Positions 8,185-18,923 of a stretch of 64,000 nucleotides of DNA are shown piece after piece (positions within the stretch are counted from its first letter, which is position 1; every line of letters begins with the position of its first letter). Both the position numbers and the translations under genes were made by a program. The notes beneath the pieces were generated by a model. That model had not been told where the DNA came from. It did no database searches and worked only from the letters and a program-made list of their open reading frames with translations. Source of the stretch: an uncultured beta proteobacterium (GTDB taxonomy: Bacteria > Pseudomonadota > Gammaproteobacteria > Burkholderiales > Burkholderiaceae_C). The stretch is taken from contig CAILAY010000016.1 of assembly GCA_903832285.1 (NCBI GenBank), positions 17,847-81,846 on the forward strand. Direction: 5' to 3'.

Positions 8185-8808
8185 TCACAAGGATTGCGCG
8201 CGCGCTGACTGAGCGAGTGCGGTGGCAATAGACAATATTCGAGCGAACGGAATTGGCTTAGGAAATACCTCCACCCCTGACGGGAGACCACCACGCTGTT
8301 GGATTTCCGCAGCGTCAAGGCCCGTCACGACGACTATTTTGCAAGGCGCCATTTCTGGTGCCTGGCGCAATACGCGAAGCATTTTAAAGCCATCCATGTC
8401 CGGCATTTTCAAGTCTGTTATCAGCAGATCCGGACGATCTCTGCCGATTTCCAGCAACGCTGCGATCGCATTGTCCATTAATTTGACTGTCGGTCGCATT
8501 GGCCATGACGCCAAATTGGTCTGGTACAGCCGCAGAAGATGGATATCGTCCTCAACCACCAACACCTTTAAGGGTTGAGCCACTGCTATCGATTCAATTT
8601 CTTTAGGCAGGGGCGATCTTTTTTGCAGCAGAGCGTCCACCGAATCGCGCAACACCCGGCGATGCCCACCCGATGTTTTCCACGCCTGCAACATACCACT
8701 TTCAACCCACATCTGCACCGTGCCCACCGACATCCCCAGCAAGTCAGCGGCCTCTCGGGTCGTGCAGAAGGTCTTTTGGATCGTCGTGGGCGAATCTGAT
8801 TTTGACAT
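8185..8808 (-). CDS. excisionase-type HTH / receiver-domain response regulator (copy A)
   Basis: A 207-residue protein with an unusual order: DNA-binding first, receiver second. Residues about 12-62 (TREAADLLGMSVGTVQMWVESG, then GGHRRVLRDSVDALL) form a MerR/excisionase-type winged helix. Residues about 80-200 are a receiver with EDD, phospho-acceptor Asp in ITDLKMPDMDG, VVTGL and FPKPIP (conserved Lys). It is a close paralogue of the gene at 22440-23066, and the two mark the two ends of the signalling cluster. It is a probable transcriptional output of the phosphorelay. The 230 bases upstream separate it from the HD-GYP gene, so it may have its own promoter. Confidence 0.87.
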   Translation of the reverse strand: MSKSDSPTTIQKTFCTTREAADLLGMSVGTVQMWVESGMLQAWKTSGGHRRVLRDSVDALLQKRSPLPKEIESIAVAQPLKVLVVEDDIHLLRLYQTNLASWPMRPTVKLMDNAIAALLEIGRDRPDLLITDLKMPDMDGFKMLRVLRQAPEMAPCKIVVVTGLDAAEIQQRGGLPSGVEVFPKPIPFARILSIATALAQSARAQSL

Positions 8809-9038
8809 TTGGGTGCTTCATTGATCGAAGATCTAGGTGGATTGCCCATCCATTGTAGTTTTTTGTCAATTATCGACGTTTCCCACAACCTGCTGCCTAT
8901 CTGTTGGCGCCGACCACAACTTCGGCAACAGGGATAAATCGATGGCCAGTTCGCATAATGCTTCGGTGAAATCGCTTCCAAAGATAAGGCTGTTGTTGCC
9001 TGACATTCTCATCCGAGGTTAGGCGGGACCTCGGACAT

Positions 9039-10178
9039 CTATAAAGCCAATTCCAAATAGTGTGCCTTGGTCTCCAACTCGTCCTGAGTATCATTGAAAC
9101 GCGTCGTTATGGCCTGAAATTCGTTGGCCACGCAGTGAAACGCGTCCACAATGTCAGGGTCAAAATGCGTTCCTTTCCCTTGGATGATAATTTCGGCAGC
9201 CTGTGCGTGTGACATGCTTGCCTTGTAGACACGGGGGCTGATGAGCGCGTCATAGACATCGGCAAGCGCCATCAGGCGTGCGGGGATAGGGATGGCCTCG
9301 CCGATCAATCCCAACGGATAGCCAGATCCATCCCATTTTTCGTGATGTGAGTAGACGATATCCTTGGCGATTTCCAAAAAGTCCAGCATTGCTCCAGAGG
9401 TCGCACCTGCGTGCAGAAGAGCGTCGCGCCCCAATTTTGGATGCGTCTTCATGATCTCAAATTCCTCCGGTTCGTAGCGTCCCGGCTTGAGCAGGATTCG
9501 ATCAGGAATACCTACCTTTCCAATGTCGTGCAAGGGTGCACACTTGAAAAGCAATTCCACCGTCTCGTCGGTCAAGAATTCAGTGAAACGCGAGTTCAGT
9601 CTGAGATGCTTGCTCAATGCCCGCATGTAATGTTGAGTGCGTCTGAGATGGTTTCCGGTGTCGGCATCGCGCTTCTCAGCCAAGGATGCGAGGGCCAATA
9701 TGGTCACGTCCTGCAACGCTGCCAGTTCGCGTGTACGCTTGGTGACTTCAAATTCAAGGTACTCGTTGTTAACCCGCATTGTTTTGGCGTAGGCTGCGTC
9801 CGCAACGTGAGCCCGAACACGCGACAGCAAAATCGGCGGATTGATAGGCCGAGTAATGTAGTCAACCGCTCCCAGCGCCAAGCCAAGCTGTTCATCTTCC
9901 ACCTCACCGCTGCTGGTCAGGAAAATAATGGGGATTTGCCGCGTTCCTGGCTTGGCTTTGAGAAGACGACAAACCTCATAACCATCGATTTCAGGCATCA
10001 CGACATCAAGCAGGATAAGGTCGGGCGGCTCAACCTCTGCAAGTGCCAGAGCCTTGACGCCGTTAGTCACCGCTTTGACGGTATAGGAGTTTTTCAGCAA
10101 CTCGGCAACCAGCGCCAGATTGGAGGGGGTGTCATCGACCACCAGAACGGTGGGTTTGGAAGCTCTAAATAGTTCCAT
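9039..10178 (-). CDS. receiver / HD-GYP cyclic-di-GMP phosphodiesterase, RpfG-like
   Basis: A 379-residue protein. Residues about 9-125 are a receiver (DD at 15-16, acceptor Asp 58 in [13 protein letters not shown]). Residues about 150-350 are an HD-GYP domain with [10 protein letters not shown] (His 217, Asp 218) and [11 protein letters not shown] (278-288), the signature of enzymes that hydrolyse cyclic di-GMP. The usual receiver Lys before Pro is Arg here (YITRPI, about 110), which may alter activation. The start overlaps the hybrid kinase stop by 14 bases and has GGAG upstream, so it is translationally coupled to that kinase, its likely phosphodonor. A C-terminal helical extension of about 30 residues follows the enzyme domain. 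Confidence 0.92.
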   Translation of the reverse strand: MELFRASKPTVLVVDDTPSNLALVAELLKNSYTVKAVTNGVKALALAEVEPPDLILLDVVMPEIDGYEVCRLLKAKPGTRQIPIIFLTSSGEVEDEQLGLALGAVDYITRPINPPILLSRVRAHVADAAYAKTMRVNNEYLEFEVTKRTRELAALQDVTILALASLAEKRDADTGNHLRRTQHYMRALSKHLRLNSRFTEFLTDETVELLFKCAPLHDIGKVGIPDRILLKPGRYEPEEFEIMKTHPKLGRDALLHAGATSGAMLDFLEIAKDIVYSHHEKWDGSGYPLGLIGEAIPIPARLMALADVYDALISPRVYKASMSHAQAAEIIIQGKGTHFDPDIVDAFHCVANEFQAITTRFNDTQDELETKAHYLELAL

Positions 10179-13100
10179 GCGAAGTCTCTCCGGTCAATGC
10201 CACGCCGGAAGAACTGGCAAGCACGCCAAGCACCATCGACGCCGACTCAAATTGAAAGTCTTCAATTTGTCGTTGCAGTTTTTCAAAATCCATTCCAAGA
10301 CCCTTTTGCAGCAGGTCTGCATGTTCTCGAAGCAGGGCTAGTGCCTGGGCGTCGTTGGCGTCCAGCATTGCTGCTAGTTCGCGGCAAACCCGCAGCAGCA
10401 GGTCCGGGGCGTCGACTACCTGTAGTGGAATTGGCGCAGGCACAAGTGCTGGCGTGGCCAAAAGCAATTCCCTGCCGAGTCCGAAAGCATGCGCTTCCAA
10501 TGTTCGTAGCAGTGCATCCAACTCATGGTGTGGCGCCTTTTGGCGCAGGGCCAGCTCAATTGCGGAACTCATATCGCTGCACTTCAGCGCTCCAATATTG
10601 GCGGCCACTCCTTTGAGCGTGTGTGCCACGCGTTGCGCCAACTCCTGATCTCCGCCGTCCAGTGCAGAGCGAATTTGTGCCGGATCATATTCAAGATCGC
10701 GTCGAAATTTCTGCAACAGCTTGAAGTAGAGACCGCGATTTCCGGCGCAGTGGCGCAGGCCTGCAACCGAGTCGACGTCGGCTATGTGCAAACCGCCAGG
10801 CGCCAGGGCCCAGTGCGCTATGCACCGGGCCAGTGCAATTGGATCTATAGGCTTTGTCAAGTGCTCATTCATACCCTCGGCCAGGCATCGCGCCCCTTCT
10901 TCGGCCATGGCGTGGGCTGTCATGGCAATGATGGGTAGGTCTCGGAAGCGCGTGTTGCGACGCAGCGTCAAAGTCGCTTGGTGACCATCCATGACCGGCA
11001 TTTGCAGGTCCATTAGCACCATGGACCAAGGCAACGGATCCGGCGCGGCGTTAAGCAGGTCCAGTGCCTCCTGGCCGTTGTTTGCGACAGTTACCTGCAC
11101 ACCCAAGGACTGCATCAGTTCCACCGCAATTTGCTGGTTGATTTCGTTGTCTTCCACCAGCAATACCTTCGACCCTTCAAGATACATGTCATCGCGGTTC
11201 GAAAGAGCTATTGCATCATGAGGTGCATGCAGATGTCCGACGATGCCGGCCAGTGTGTCCCACAGCCTGGACAGACTCACGGGCTTGTCAATAAATGCGC
11301 TGGCTCCGGCGCGCAAGCCAGCATCCCGCACCTCATCGGCACCATAGGCTGTCACGATAACCACACTGGGTCGATGCATCAGCGGCAAGACGTGGGTGAT
11401 CAAATTGGTGCCATCCACTCCATCAACATTCGGCATCCGCCAATCCATCAAGACCACCTCGAATGGTTCAACCGTGTCAGCGGTCTGCAACGCGGTGATG
11501 CCCTCACTTACGTCCGCAACACCCAACGCCGCCATCCCGAGGGTGGCAAGCTGTTCGATCAGAATCTGCCGCGCCGAGGCGTTGTCGTCCACCACCAAAA
11601 CATGGACTCCGGCGGCGCTGCCGCGGCACACCACGGATGGTTGTTGTTGATCCGAAAGCTCCAGCCAGGCCTTGAAAGTGAAGGTGCTTCCGCTTCCAAC
11701 CTTGGACTTCACCCAGATGGCGCCACCCATCATTTCCACAAACCGCTTGGAAATCGCCAAACCCAGTCCGGTGCCACCGAAGCGGCGAGTGGTGGAACTG
11801 TCTGCTTGGGTAAACGCAGTAAAAAGTTGGCCGCATTGCTCGGGCGTCATGCCCACGCCCGTGTCTTCGACAGATATCGTCAATTCGATCTTGTTGCCCT
11901 GGCGTTGTGACACCACAAGTTCCAGTTTGACTTGTCCTTTTTCAGTGAACTTGATGGCATTATTTACCAAATTGATCAATACCTGCCGAAAACGCATGGC
12001 ATCTCCCAGCAGACCTGTGGGTACGTCCGGAGCGACGCGAATCAGGAATTCGAGTCCTTTGTCGTGCGTCTGTTTCGCGACCACGGACGACATTGCGTCC
12101 AGTAGTTCATCAAGCCAGAAAGGCAGCTGTTCCAGTTCCATCTTTCCTGCCTCAATTTTTGAGAAGTCCAATATGTCGTTGATCACACCCAACAAGGACG
12201 TGCCTTCGGCGTGGATTTTTTGCAGATAGTCACGTTGTCGGGTGGTCATATCGGTCTTGAGAGCCAGGTGCGAAAGGCCAATGACCGCGTTCATGGGGGT
12301 ACGGATTTCGTGACTCATGTTGGCCAGAAATTCACTCTTGGCCCTGGTTGCATCTTCAGCGCGCATCCTTTCGATCTGCAGTTCGTCCCGCTGCAGTCCC
12401 AGCTCTCGCGCCTGATCCTGGGTCTGCGTCAGCAACTCGTGCGCGAATTGATTGCGAGCGAAAATTTCCAGATTGAGCGCAATCAAGGGCACCAACTCCA
12501 GCATCAAGACGCGGTGCCGTTCCTGCATCAGACTGAGACTGGCGAGTTCGATCACTGCCAGAACATTGCCTGAGGAGTTAACTACCGGGAACAGGCTAAC
12601 CGCGCGCGGCACCACATCGATGAGCGCTGACTGTATGCGCAGATCACTGGGTTGCAAGGCGCTAATAAGGATGGATTGACCATCCAGCACACACTGTCCC
12701 AAGAGGCCCTCCCCTGCGGAAAAATCGCGCAGCATCCCGCTCAAGCAGGGAACACCCCAACCACCCAGGTACACGTACTTGTCGATCCTGGGATCGTGCA
12801 CGTAGAACAGCCCAATTTGAGCCTGGACAATGGGTGTCAGCCGCGACATCAACGCGGCCGAGAACTCCTCTAAATCTTCGGTGGCCTGGAGGGCCGGAGA
12901 TATTTCACTCAAGCAAGTCTTGACCCAGCGCTGTGAATCAGCATCCCGTACCACTTTCTGCAACTCTGTGATCGCGCGCGCCATAGCGCCAATTTCGTTG
13001 TCCATGTCCGTGTGCTCCACGGTCGTGTCCAATCGGCCCGCCGCAAGCCCCTCGACGCTGCGACGCAGCCTCTCTGCCGGCCTTCTCAAGGATATGCCAA

Positions 13101-13755
13101 GCAGTCCGCCGAGGCTCAGTGCTACCAGCCAACCCGTGGCTTGAAGAGCCAGTGTCCAGCGTTCGATCTGATCGGAAAGTGCTATCGAAGTTTCCGAAAA
13201 ATGACGCGCAGACTCTTCCTTTTGCTGCTCAAGACGCGCCATGGCTTGGTCGGTCGCCTCGTATATGCGCACGTTCTTCTCACTGGCGAGGAAGCGCACC
13301 AACTCGCCGTTCTGAAATGACCTTTCCACGGCCAGCAAGGTGAGGGCATGATCCACATTGAGCTGGTACTGCGACAGTAAATCTTCCAGTTGAGACAACA
13401 TTAGTTGAGTCGCTGGGGTCTGTGCCATCTTGGAACTCTCGTCCAAGGCATGACGCAGCGTGTCGCGGGAGTGGTTCAAAGCCACGCGTGCGAGATCACG
13501 ACTTGCCTCGTCCGGAGCCAGGATCATTTGCCGCAGTGACTGTCCCAACTCCATCAGGTGGGTGTTCGCAGTCTTGATGTACGAAACGCCCCGCAGCTCG
13601 ACCTCATACATGCGCTGAATCTGTTCGCTGTGCAGTCGGTTGGCATAGATCGACTGCAGCCCCGTGGTGGTCAGGATCGCGAGCAGCGAGCCCAGGCCAA
13701 GCAGCAGCTTGGTGTTGATCTTTAGCCCTTCAAGGAATCTAAACACGGTCCTCAT
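10165..13755 (-). CDS. membrane hybrid sensor histidine kinase with GAF, two receivers and HPt
   Basis: A 1196-residue multi-step phosphorelay protein. It has a transmembrane helix at about 15-35, a periplasmic helical region, a second membrane helix at about 205-223, HAMP to about 275 and a GAF-like domain at about 295-435. Then come HisKA with [12 protein letters not shown] (His 482), HATPase (DTGVGM and [11 protein letters not shown], about 585-700), receiver 1 (Asp about 771), receiver 2 (Asp about 916) and an HPt domain with [13 protein letters not shown] (His about 1045). Phosphate could therefore pass inside one protein before leaving to the coupled HD-GYP regulator. It overlaps both neighbours (ATGA at the start, 14 bases at the end). 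The ligand is unknown. Confidence 0.93.
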   Translation of the reverse strand: MRTVFRFLEGLKINTKLLLGLGSLLAILTTTGLQSIYANRLHSEQIQRMYEVELRGVSYIKTANTHLMELGQSLRQMILAPDEASRDLARVALNHSRDTLRHALDESSKMAQTPATQLMLSQLEDLLSQYQLNVDHALTLLAVERSFQNGELVRFLASEKNVRIYEATDQAMARLEQQKEESARHFSETSIALSDQIERWTLALQATGWLVALSLGGLLGISLRRPAERLRRSVEGLAAGRLDTTVEHTDMDNEIGAMARAITELQKVVRDADSQRWVKTCLSEISPALQATEDLEEFSAALMSRLTPIVQAQIGLFYVHDPRIDKYVYLGGWGVPCLSGMLRDFSAGEGLLGQCVLDGQSILISALQPSDLRIQSALIDVVPRAVSLFPVVNSSGNVLAVIELASLSLMQERHRVLMLELVPLIALNLEIFARNQFAHELLTQTQDQARELGLQRDELQIERMRAEDATRAKSEFLANMSHEIRTPMNAVIGLSHLALKTDMTTRQRDYLQKIHAEGTSLLGVINDILDFSKIEAGKMELEQLPFWLDELLDAMSSVVAKQTHDKGLEFLIRVAPDVPTGLLGDAMRFRQVLINLVNNAIKFTEKGQVKLELVVSQRQGNKIELTISVEDTGVGMTPEQCGQLFTAFTQADSSTTRRFGGTGLGLAISKRFVEMMGGAIWVKSKVGSGSTFTFKAWLELSDQQQPSVVCRGSAAGVHVLVVDDNASARQILIEQLATLGMAALGVADVSEGITALQTADTVEPFEVVLMDWRMPNVDGVDGTNLITHVLPLMHRPSVVIVTAYGADEVRDAGLRAGASAFIDKPVSLSRLWDTLAGIVGHLHAPHDAIALSNRDDMYLEGSKVLLVEDNEINQQIAVELMQSLGVQVTVANNGQEALDLLNAAPDPLPWSMVLMDLQMPVMDGHQATLTLRRNTRFRDLPIIAMTAHAMAEEGARCLAEGMNEHLTKPIDPIALARCIAHWALAPGGLHIADVDSVAGLRHCAGNRGLYFKLLQKFRRDLEYDPAQIRSALDGGDQELAQRVAHTLKGVAANIGALKCSDMSSAIELALRQKAPHHELDALLRTLEAHAFGLGRELLLATPALVPAPIPLQVVDAPDLLLRVCRELAAMLDANDAQALALLREHADLLQKGLGMDFEKLQRQIEDFQFESASMVLGVLASSSGVALTGETSHGTI

Positions 13756-14501
13756 GTTGACCTCAGCACATCGACTGCCATCGGAATTTCAAACCAGAAG
13801 GTGCTGCCCGGCAACATTGCCGGGGTATAACCAATGTCACCCTGCATCAAGTTCACCAATTGGTAGCATATGGCCAGCCCCAACCCCAACCCGCCATACT
13901 CTCGGGTAGTGAAACTTTCCCCCTGGACAAAGGGCTGAAACAAGCGGCTCTCAGTGGCTGGTTGGACACCGATGCCGGTGTCGGTAATTTCAAAGCGAAT
14001 GCGGGGCGTATCTTGACCATTACGAATTTCTCGCATCGATAGCACAATGCTGCCCGACGGGGTAAATTTCACAGCGTTGTCCAGCAAGTGGCTCAGGACC
14101 TGGCGAATCTTCCTTTCATCGCCGATCAAAGATTGGCTGGTGTGGGGAACTGGTGCGAAATCTATGTTCAAACACTTACTCGAAGCCAAGGGTGCCACAT
14201 CGGCTATGCAGTCTTCCACCATTTTTCGCAACTTAATCGGCTGCAAGCAGCTGCTGAGTACGCCGGCCTCAATCTCGGCAAAAAGCAACCCTTCTTCAAT
14301 CACGCTCATCAGCGCGTCGGCCGACTCGCGCAGCGCGTTGGCGAGCATCGCCTGTTCCTGATTCAGCGTGGTGTCCAGCAGGAGTTGAATCAACCCCAGT
14401 ACACCGTTCATTGGTGTGCGAAGTTCATGGTTCAACGTGGGGAGAAATTGTGCTTTGTGCAGCAGCGCGCTACATGCTCTATTTTCCGTTGGGTATGACA
14501 T
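13752..14501 (-). CDS. compact soluble histidine kinase without a sensor domain
   Basis: A 249-residue protein that is almost only a kinase core. HisKA begins within the first 20 residues ([17 protein letters not shown], His 25), and the HATPase has [20 protein letters not shown] and [14 protein letters not shown]. There is no membrane segment, PAS or HAMP, so it must be regulated by partner proteins or the kinase on either side. It starts four bases after the stop of the 690-residue kinase and overlaps the hybrid kinase start as ATGA, which implies co-production with both. Confidence 0.9.
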   Translation of the reverse strand: MSYPTENRACSALLHKAQFLPTLNHELRTPMNGVLGLIQLLLDTTLNQEQAMLANALRESADALMSVIEEGLLFAEIEAGVLSSCLQPIKLRKMVEDCIADVAPLASSKCLNIDFAPVPHTSQSLIGDERKIRQVLSHLLDNAVKFTPSGSIVLSMREIRNGQDTPRIRFEITDTGIGVQPATESRLFQPFVQGESFTTREYGGLGLGLAICYQLVNLMQGDIGYTPAMLPGSTFWFEIPMAVDVLRST

Positions 14502-14505
14502 AGAT

Positions 14506-16578
14506 CTAACGCCGTTGGGTAGCGAGTGTTGGTTCTTTCGGAAAATGCAGTGGCAGACACAGACTGACTCGGGTGCCCCGGCCGATCGTGCTGGTCAAAG
14601 TAATTTGTCCTTGATGCAATGCCATGATTTCCTTGGCAATGCTCATTCCCAAACCGGTGCCAGGAAGCTTGCCAGAGGCATCGGCGCGGTAAAAGCGCTC
14701 GCCCACGCGTTTTAGTTGTTCTGGTGTCAGGCCAATGCCTGGGTCAGTAATGTGAATACACACTCGTGGTTCCCGTACCGGTTCGGCCGTCTGTTCCATC
14801 TCCAGAATAATGTCGCCGCCGCCTGGTGAGTACTTGTAAGCGTTAGACAAGACGTTCAAGATGGCCTGCTGCAACTTCCCACTGTCGGCCATGACAAACG
14901 TTGGCGTGGTTGGGAACACGAGATTTGGAGCACTGCGCTGCGCGGGTAGTGCAAAACCTTTGACAAGTTGCGTGATCAGTTCCTGTAGGCAGAGACCGGT
15001 ATAGCGAAAATCCTTGCCGCGACGTTCTTCGATGCGTGCCAGGTCGAGCAGCTCATTGAGGATATTGGCCATGTACTTGGATTGTTCAAATATGATGGTC
15101 AAGGATTCCCGCTGTTCTTTCGGACTCAACTCCAGATTCAACAGCACTTCTGAAAAACCTAGCACGCCTGCCATCGGAGTACGCAGTTCATGCGCCGCTG
15201 TGGACAGGAATTCGCTCTTCATTTGATCCAATTCCACTTCGTGCGTCACGTCGCGGAGGGACAGGATCTGGGACACAGTTCTGTCACTGCTGGGCAGCAG
15301 GATAACCTCCAATATCTTCCGACTCGGGTGGTCCATTTCCAGCAATTCACGTTCCGGATTTCTCTTGAGTTTTGACTTGTCTCGCAGCGCGGAAATTCCG
15401 ATGAACCGAGCCTCCGCCTTGCAGCGCTGCGCCAGCCACGAGGAGAATGCGTTTTCGTCCATACCCTCCACGGTGGCCACACCCTGATTCGTCATCTGTG
15501 CAAATGCCTGGTTCACATGGCTGACGCGGTGATTCGGACCAAAGGAGACAAAGCCATCTGGGCTCAAGGATAAGATGGCGCTAAGCTGTTCGGTCTTATC
15601 CTGGGCGTTTTGCTGCGCGAGTCGATGCGCGTCGGTGGCCATACGAATTCGCCGTAAATAGTGGTTCAATCCTGCTGCCAGAATCAGTATCAGCAGGCTA
15701 AGCAGAGAGGTCTGAAGGATCAGGGAATCTCTGCCATGGCGATGATTTGCGAGCAACTCCTGCATCGAAATCCCGGCAGATACCGCAAGCGGGTAACCCG
15801 GTATCTTTCGAAAGTAGTACATGCGCTCGACGCCGTCCACCACCGACGAACTGATGTAGGTGCCGAACATTTCTCCGCGCTTCATGCGCGCAAACATCGA
15901 AGCTCCCGAGGCCGAAGTGCCAAACTCCTCCTTGGAGCCCAGTTTGCGGGCAAGCGCCATGCCATCGAGTCCATACAGCGCAGCCAAGCCCTGAGAACCC
16001 AGGTTCAGTTCGCTGTAGAAGCGCGTGAAATAGCCTGGATCAATGGATACCACTACGACTCCGGCAAATTCACCGTCTGCTCGCGTGATGCGCCGCGTGA
16101 GTTGGACCGACCATTTTCCGCTGGCGCGACCCAGAACCGGTTTTGAGATAAAGAGCTGGCCGGTATCGGCCTCCACATGCACCCGAAAGTGCTCGCGGTC
16201 CGAGAGATCAAGTCCGCGTGCTATCGTCAAATTGGATAACACGTAAATACCCTTCTCATTGATGACGCCGACCTGATTAAAAATCTCGACGTCAATCACG
16301 CCCTTTTCCGTCAACCCGCGCAAATCGAGCTTGTCCCCCATTTTCAGATAGCCGGCTTGGACGAAGCGGATGACTTGGTCGGCGCTGCGAAGGGTGCGGA
16401 TGGCGTGCTCCTGGCTGACTCGTGTCAGGTTGGACAAGTCTCTCTCGACGCCCAAGGTCTCCCGTGCGCGGTTTGCATTCACCAACTGGTATGCATGTCC
16501 CCATGCCAATGAGATGAGCATCACAGCAGTAAGCCAGACAATGAGCTTCGTTAGCAGAGACGCATTGGATGGCGTCAT
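14506..16578 (-). CDS. membrane sensor histidine kinase (Cache-type sensor, PAS)
   Basis: A 690-residue kinase. It has membrane helix 1 at about 10-27, a long periplasmic region at about 30-280 with features of a double Cache domain (SDREHFRVH, ISKPVLGRASGKWSVQLTRR, GVVVVSIDPGYF) and helix 2 at about 284-303. PAS follows at about 325-445, HisKA with STAAHELRTPMA (His 463), and HATPase to about 678. Cache domains usually sense small molecules outside the cytoplasmic membrane. From PAS to the end it closely resembles the kinase at 23395-25599, while the sensor part differs, so the pair shares a signalling core with swapped input. The gap to the upstream GGDEF-EAL gene is 107 bases. Confidence 0.92.
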   Translation of the reverse strand: MTPSNASLLTKLIVWLTAVMLISLAWGHAYQLVNANRARETLGVERDLSNLTRVSQEHAIRTLRSADQVIRFVQAGYLKMGDKLDLRGLTEKGVIDVEIFNQVGVINEKGIYVLSNLTIARGLDLSDREHFRVHVEADTGQLFISKPVLGRASGKWSVQLTRRITRADGEFAGVVVVSIDPGYFTRFYSELNLGSQGLAALYGLDGMALARKLGSKEEFGTSASGASMFARMKRGEMFGTYISSSVVDGVERMYYFRKIPGYPLAVSAGISMQELLANHRHGRDSLILQTSLLSLLILILAAGLNHYLRRIRMATDAHRLAQQNAQDKTEQLSAILSLSPDGFVSFGPNHRVSHVNQAFAQMTNQGVATVEGMDENAFSSWLAQRCKAEARFIGISALRDKSKLKRNPERELLEMDHPSRKILEVILLPSSDRTVSQILSLRDVTHEVELDQMKSEFLSTAAHELRTPMAGVLGFSEVLLNLELSPKEQRESLTIIFEQSKYMANILNELLDLARIEERRGKDFRYTGLCLQELITQLVKGFALPAQRSAPNLVFPTTPTFVMADSGKLQQAILNVLSNAYKYSPGGGDIILEMEQTAEPVREPRVCIHITDPGIGLTPEQLKRVGERFYRADASGKLPGTGLGMSIAKEIMALHQGQITLTSTIGRGTRVSLCLPLHFPKEPTLATQRR

Positions 16579-16685
16579 GGGGTGGATCTCTGCACTTGGC
16601 GTTGATCCGTAACAAAACGAATTTCCCGCTCAGGTTCCAGGCCCCCGCCGTGCCACCGGGTATTGGTTGGAGAAGTCATCGCGAC

Positions 16686-18923
16686 CTAGACACTTTCGGA
16701 CGGCTGACGCTCAGTCGGCAGGGCCCACGCCAGAAACTCATCAGCCAGCATGGGCTTTCCTGTTAATAGTCCTTGCACCAAGTTGCATCCCTGGGATGCC
16801 AATAGGTCCATCTGAGCCTTGCTCTCGACGCCACCAGCCGTTACCTCCATGCCCATAGCCCCCGCAATCCCTATGAAGCATTCGCAAATGGCGTTTGCGG
16901 CGGTAGACTGTGTCAGATCTCGCACAAAATTCCGGTCAATCTTCAGTCGATGAACAGACAAAGATCCCAAGCGGGAAAGGCTGCTGTAACCCGAGCCAAA
17001 ATCGTCAATCGCAATTTTTACCGCCATCTCCCTCAATTGGCTCAAACGTGAACGACCGTCCTGAAGGTACTGCATGGCATCGGCCTCGGAAATCTCCAAC
17101 TCCAGCGAGCTGGGATGAATCCCGTTTATGAGCAAAATGTGGCTAATGCGCTCGGTGAACTGCGGGTCCTGCAATTGGCGAGAGGAGATATTGACCGATA
17201 GCGAAAGGTGCGGCAAGCCACCACTTTGCCATTTCCTCAATTGCTGACATGCAGTTTCAAAAACCCAATAGCCCAAAGCAACGATGGCGCCATTCCTTTC
17301 GGCGATTGGAATGAAGGTTAAAGGCGATACATCACCAAGCAGCGGGTGCTTCCACCGCAACAAAACTTCGCAGCCGCGCAACTTGTGCGTCCTGTCAGGC
17401 GTTACTTGGGGCTGGTACAGCAAGTACAGCTCTCGGCGCTCCAGCGCCTTCCAAATCTCAAACCCCAGATCCGCTACTGGATGAACGGTATTGCCAGTCT
17501 CAAAGAAGCTGAACTCCAATCCGAAGCGCTTGGCACCGTACATGGCCGCGTCGGCATTCTTCAGCAGCGTTTGAACATCGTCTCCATCGACTGGATAGCG
17601 GGCACCACCGATGCTCACGCCGATGGTCAGAATCTTGCCATCGGCCAATTGAATGGGTGCATTCAATGCATTCAACACGCTACTGGCAATGCTATAAGCA
17701 TCTTCGTCGCTTACCGGACTTTGCAACAGGATGACGAACTCGTCCCCTCCCACACGCGCCAACATATCGCTTTGGCGAACGGTGGTCTGAAGGCGCGCGC
17801 TCACCTCACGCAAAACCTGATCCCCAACCTCGTGACCAAACTCGTCGTTGATCGGTTTGAACCTATTCAGATCAATGTACATAACGCAGAAATTGGTACC
17901 GTCACGACTGGCGTTTGCGATCGCCTGAGTCAAACGGCTTTCGAGGAGGCGCCGATTGGGAAGGCCCGTCAGTGAATCATGGTAGGCCAGATCGGCAAGC
18001 TGTTGCGCCTCGCTGTCGCGATGGGTAATGTCGACCATGGCGCTGATGTAGGACACAGTCGCGCCGCTTTCATTCTTGACCGCGCGAACGGTCTTCCACT
18101 CGGTGTAGATATGGCCGTTTTTCTTTCGATTGAAGAACTCACCAGTCCAACTACCGGCATCGATCAGGTACGTCCAAAACGATCTATAGAAGTCAGTGCC
18201 TTGTCGACCTGAACTGAGCACGCGCGGATTGTCACCGACAATATCCGCACCGCTGTAACCGGTGATCTTGCTGAAAGCGGGATTGACGGAACATACCAAC
18301 CCATCGGCATCGGTGATTAGCAGACCTTCCGCACAATCGCTCGACATCAGCATCAGATTCTGGTTTTCGATATCGCTCAAGTCACTTTGTACTTCAGCAT
18401 TTAGCAACCAAAATATTTCCAATCGGTCAAGCTTTCGCACCGGCATAACCAGTGCGTCATAGATAATGTTGCGCTGCGTCGCGCTGTCTTTCATCACCAA
18501 CTTGCGCTGCTCGAGCGCACCGGTGGCTCCAACGCCGACGAACCCGGCCAGCAGCTTTGTCACCATTTCCAAATGAGACCAATGTATGAACTGCCAGATG
18601 AACTTGCCTTTGAGTTCCGGTCCCCCCGATGCGAAGACTCGTTGGGCCCCGGGGCTGGCCCGCACAATTTCGCCCTGACTGTCCGTCACAAAGTACTGCT
18701 CAATGGTCTTGGGAATGGCGCCCAAAAGCACGTCGGCACTCTGTGTGTTTCGGCCATGAGACTGGAGCACCAGTTGGTACCGCTGTTGCAGCAGCGTCTG
18801 CTGTTCCATCAAATCGCGTAGATCTTGAGCGTAGATGAATAGCTGCCGCTGAAGCGCATCCAGGTTTCGTCGCGGCAATGCGGCCTTGACTGCAACAGCG
18901 GCGGTTGCGGCGGCGGTGTTCAT
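16686..18923 (-). CDS. PAS-GGDEF-EAL protein; GGDEF looks active, EAL lacks a conserved Glu
   Basis: A 745-residue protein without membrane segments. An N-terminal coiled region and PAS-like domain (about 20-180) lead to a second PAS (190-300). The GGDEF domain (315-470) has an intact GGDEF at 392-396, the metal Asp in YIDLNRFK, and the RxxD product-inhibition site at 383-386, so diguanylate cyclase activity is likely. The EAL domain (485-740) has EVL at 519, Asn 578, Glu 610, DD at 640-641, Lys 661 and Gln 717. However, the usual EGVE motif reads GGVE (697-700), losing the Glu regarded as general base in this family, so phosphodiesterase activity is doubtful. It overlaps the receiver gene upstream as ATGA, which suggests that the receiver controls it. 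Confidence 0.92.
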   Translation of the reverse strand: MNTAAATAAVAVKAALPRRNLDALQRQLFIYAQDLRDLMEQQTLLQQRYQLVLQSHGRNTQSADVLLGAIPKTIEQYFVTDSQGEIVRASPGAQRVFASGGPELKGKFIWQFIHWSHLEMVTKLLAGFVGVGATGALEQRKLVMKDSATQRNIIYDALVMPVRKLDRLEIFWLLNAEVQSDLSDIENQNLMLMSSDCAEGLLITDADGLVCSVNPAFSKITGYSGADIVGDNPRVLSSGRQGTDFYRSFWTYLIDAGSWTGEFFNRKKNGHIYTEWKTVRAVKNESGATVSYISAMVDITHRDSEAQQLADLAYHDSLTGLPNRRLLESRLTQAIANASRDGTNFCVMYIDLNRFKPINDEFGHEVGDQVLREVSARLQTTVRQSDMLARVGGDEFVILLQSPVSDEDAYSIASSVLNALNAPIQLADGKILTIGVSIGGARYPVDGDDVQTLLKNADAAMYGAKRFGLEFSFFETGNTVHPVADLGFEIWKALERRELYLLYQPQVTPDRTHKLRGCEVLLRWKHPLLGDVSPLTFIPIAERNGAIVALGYWVFETACQQLRKWQSGGLPHLSLSVNISSRQLQDPQFTERISHILLINGIHPSSLELEISEADAMQYLQDGRSRLSQLREMAVKIAIDDFGSGYSSLSRLGSLSVHRLKIDRNFVRDLTQSTAANAICECFIGIAGAMGMEVTAGGVESKAQMDLLASQGCNLVQGLLTGKPMLADEFLAWALPTERQPSESV

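Noticed and set aside
7956..8231. 91-codon plus-strand frame between the dioxygenase-like and HTH-receiver genes
   Set aside because: No ribosome binding site or family features, and it overlaps the end of the HTH-receiver gene on the other strand.
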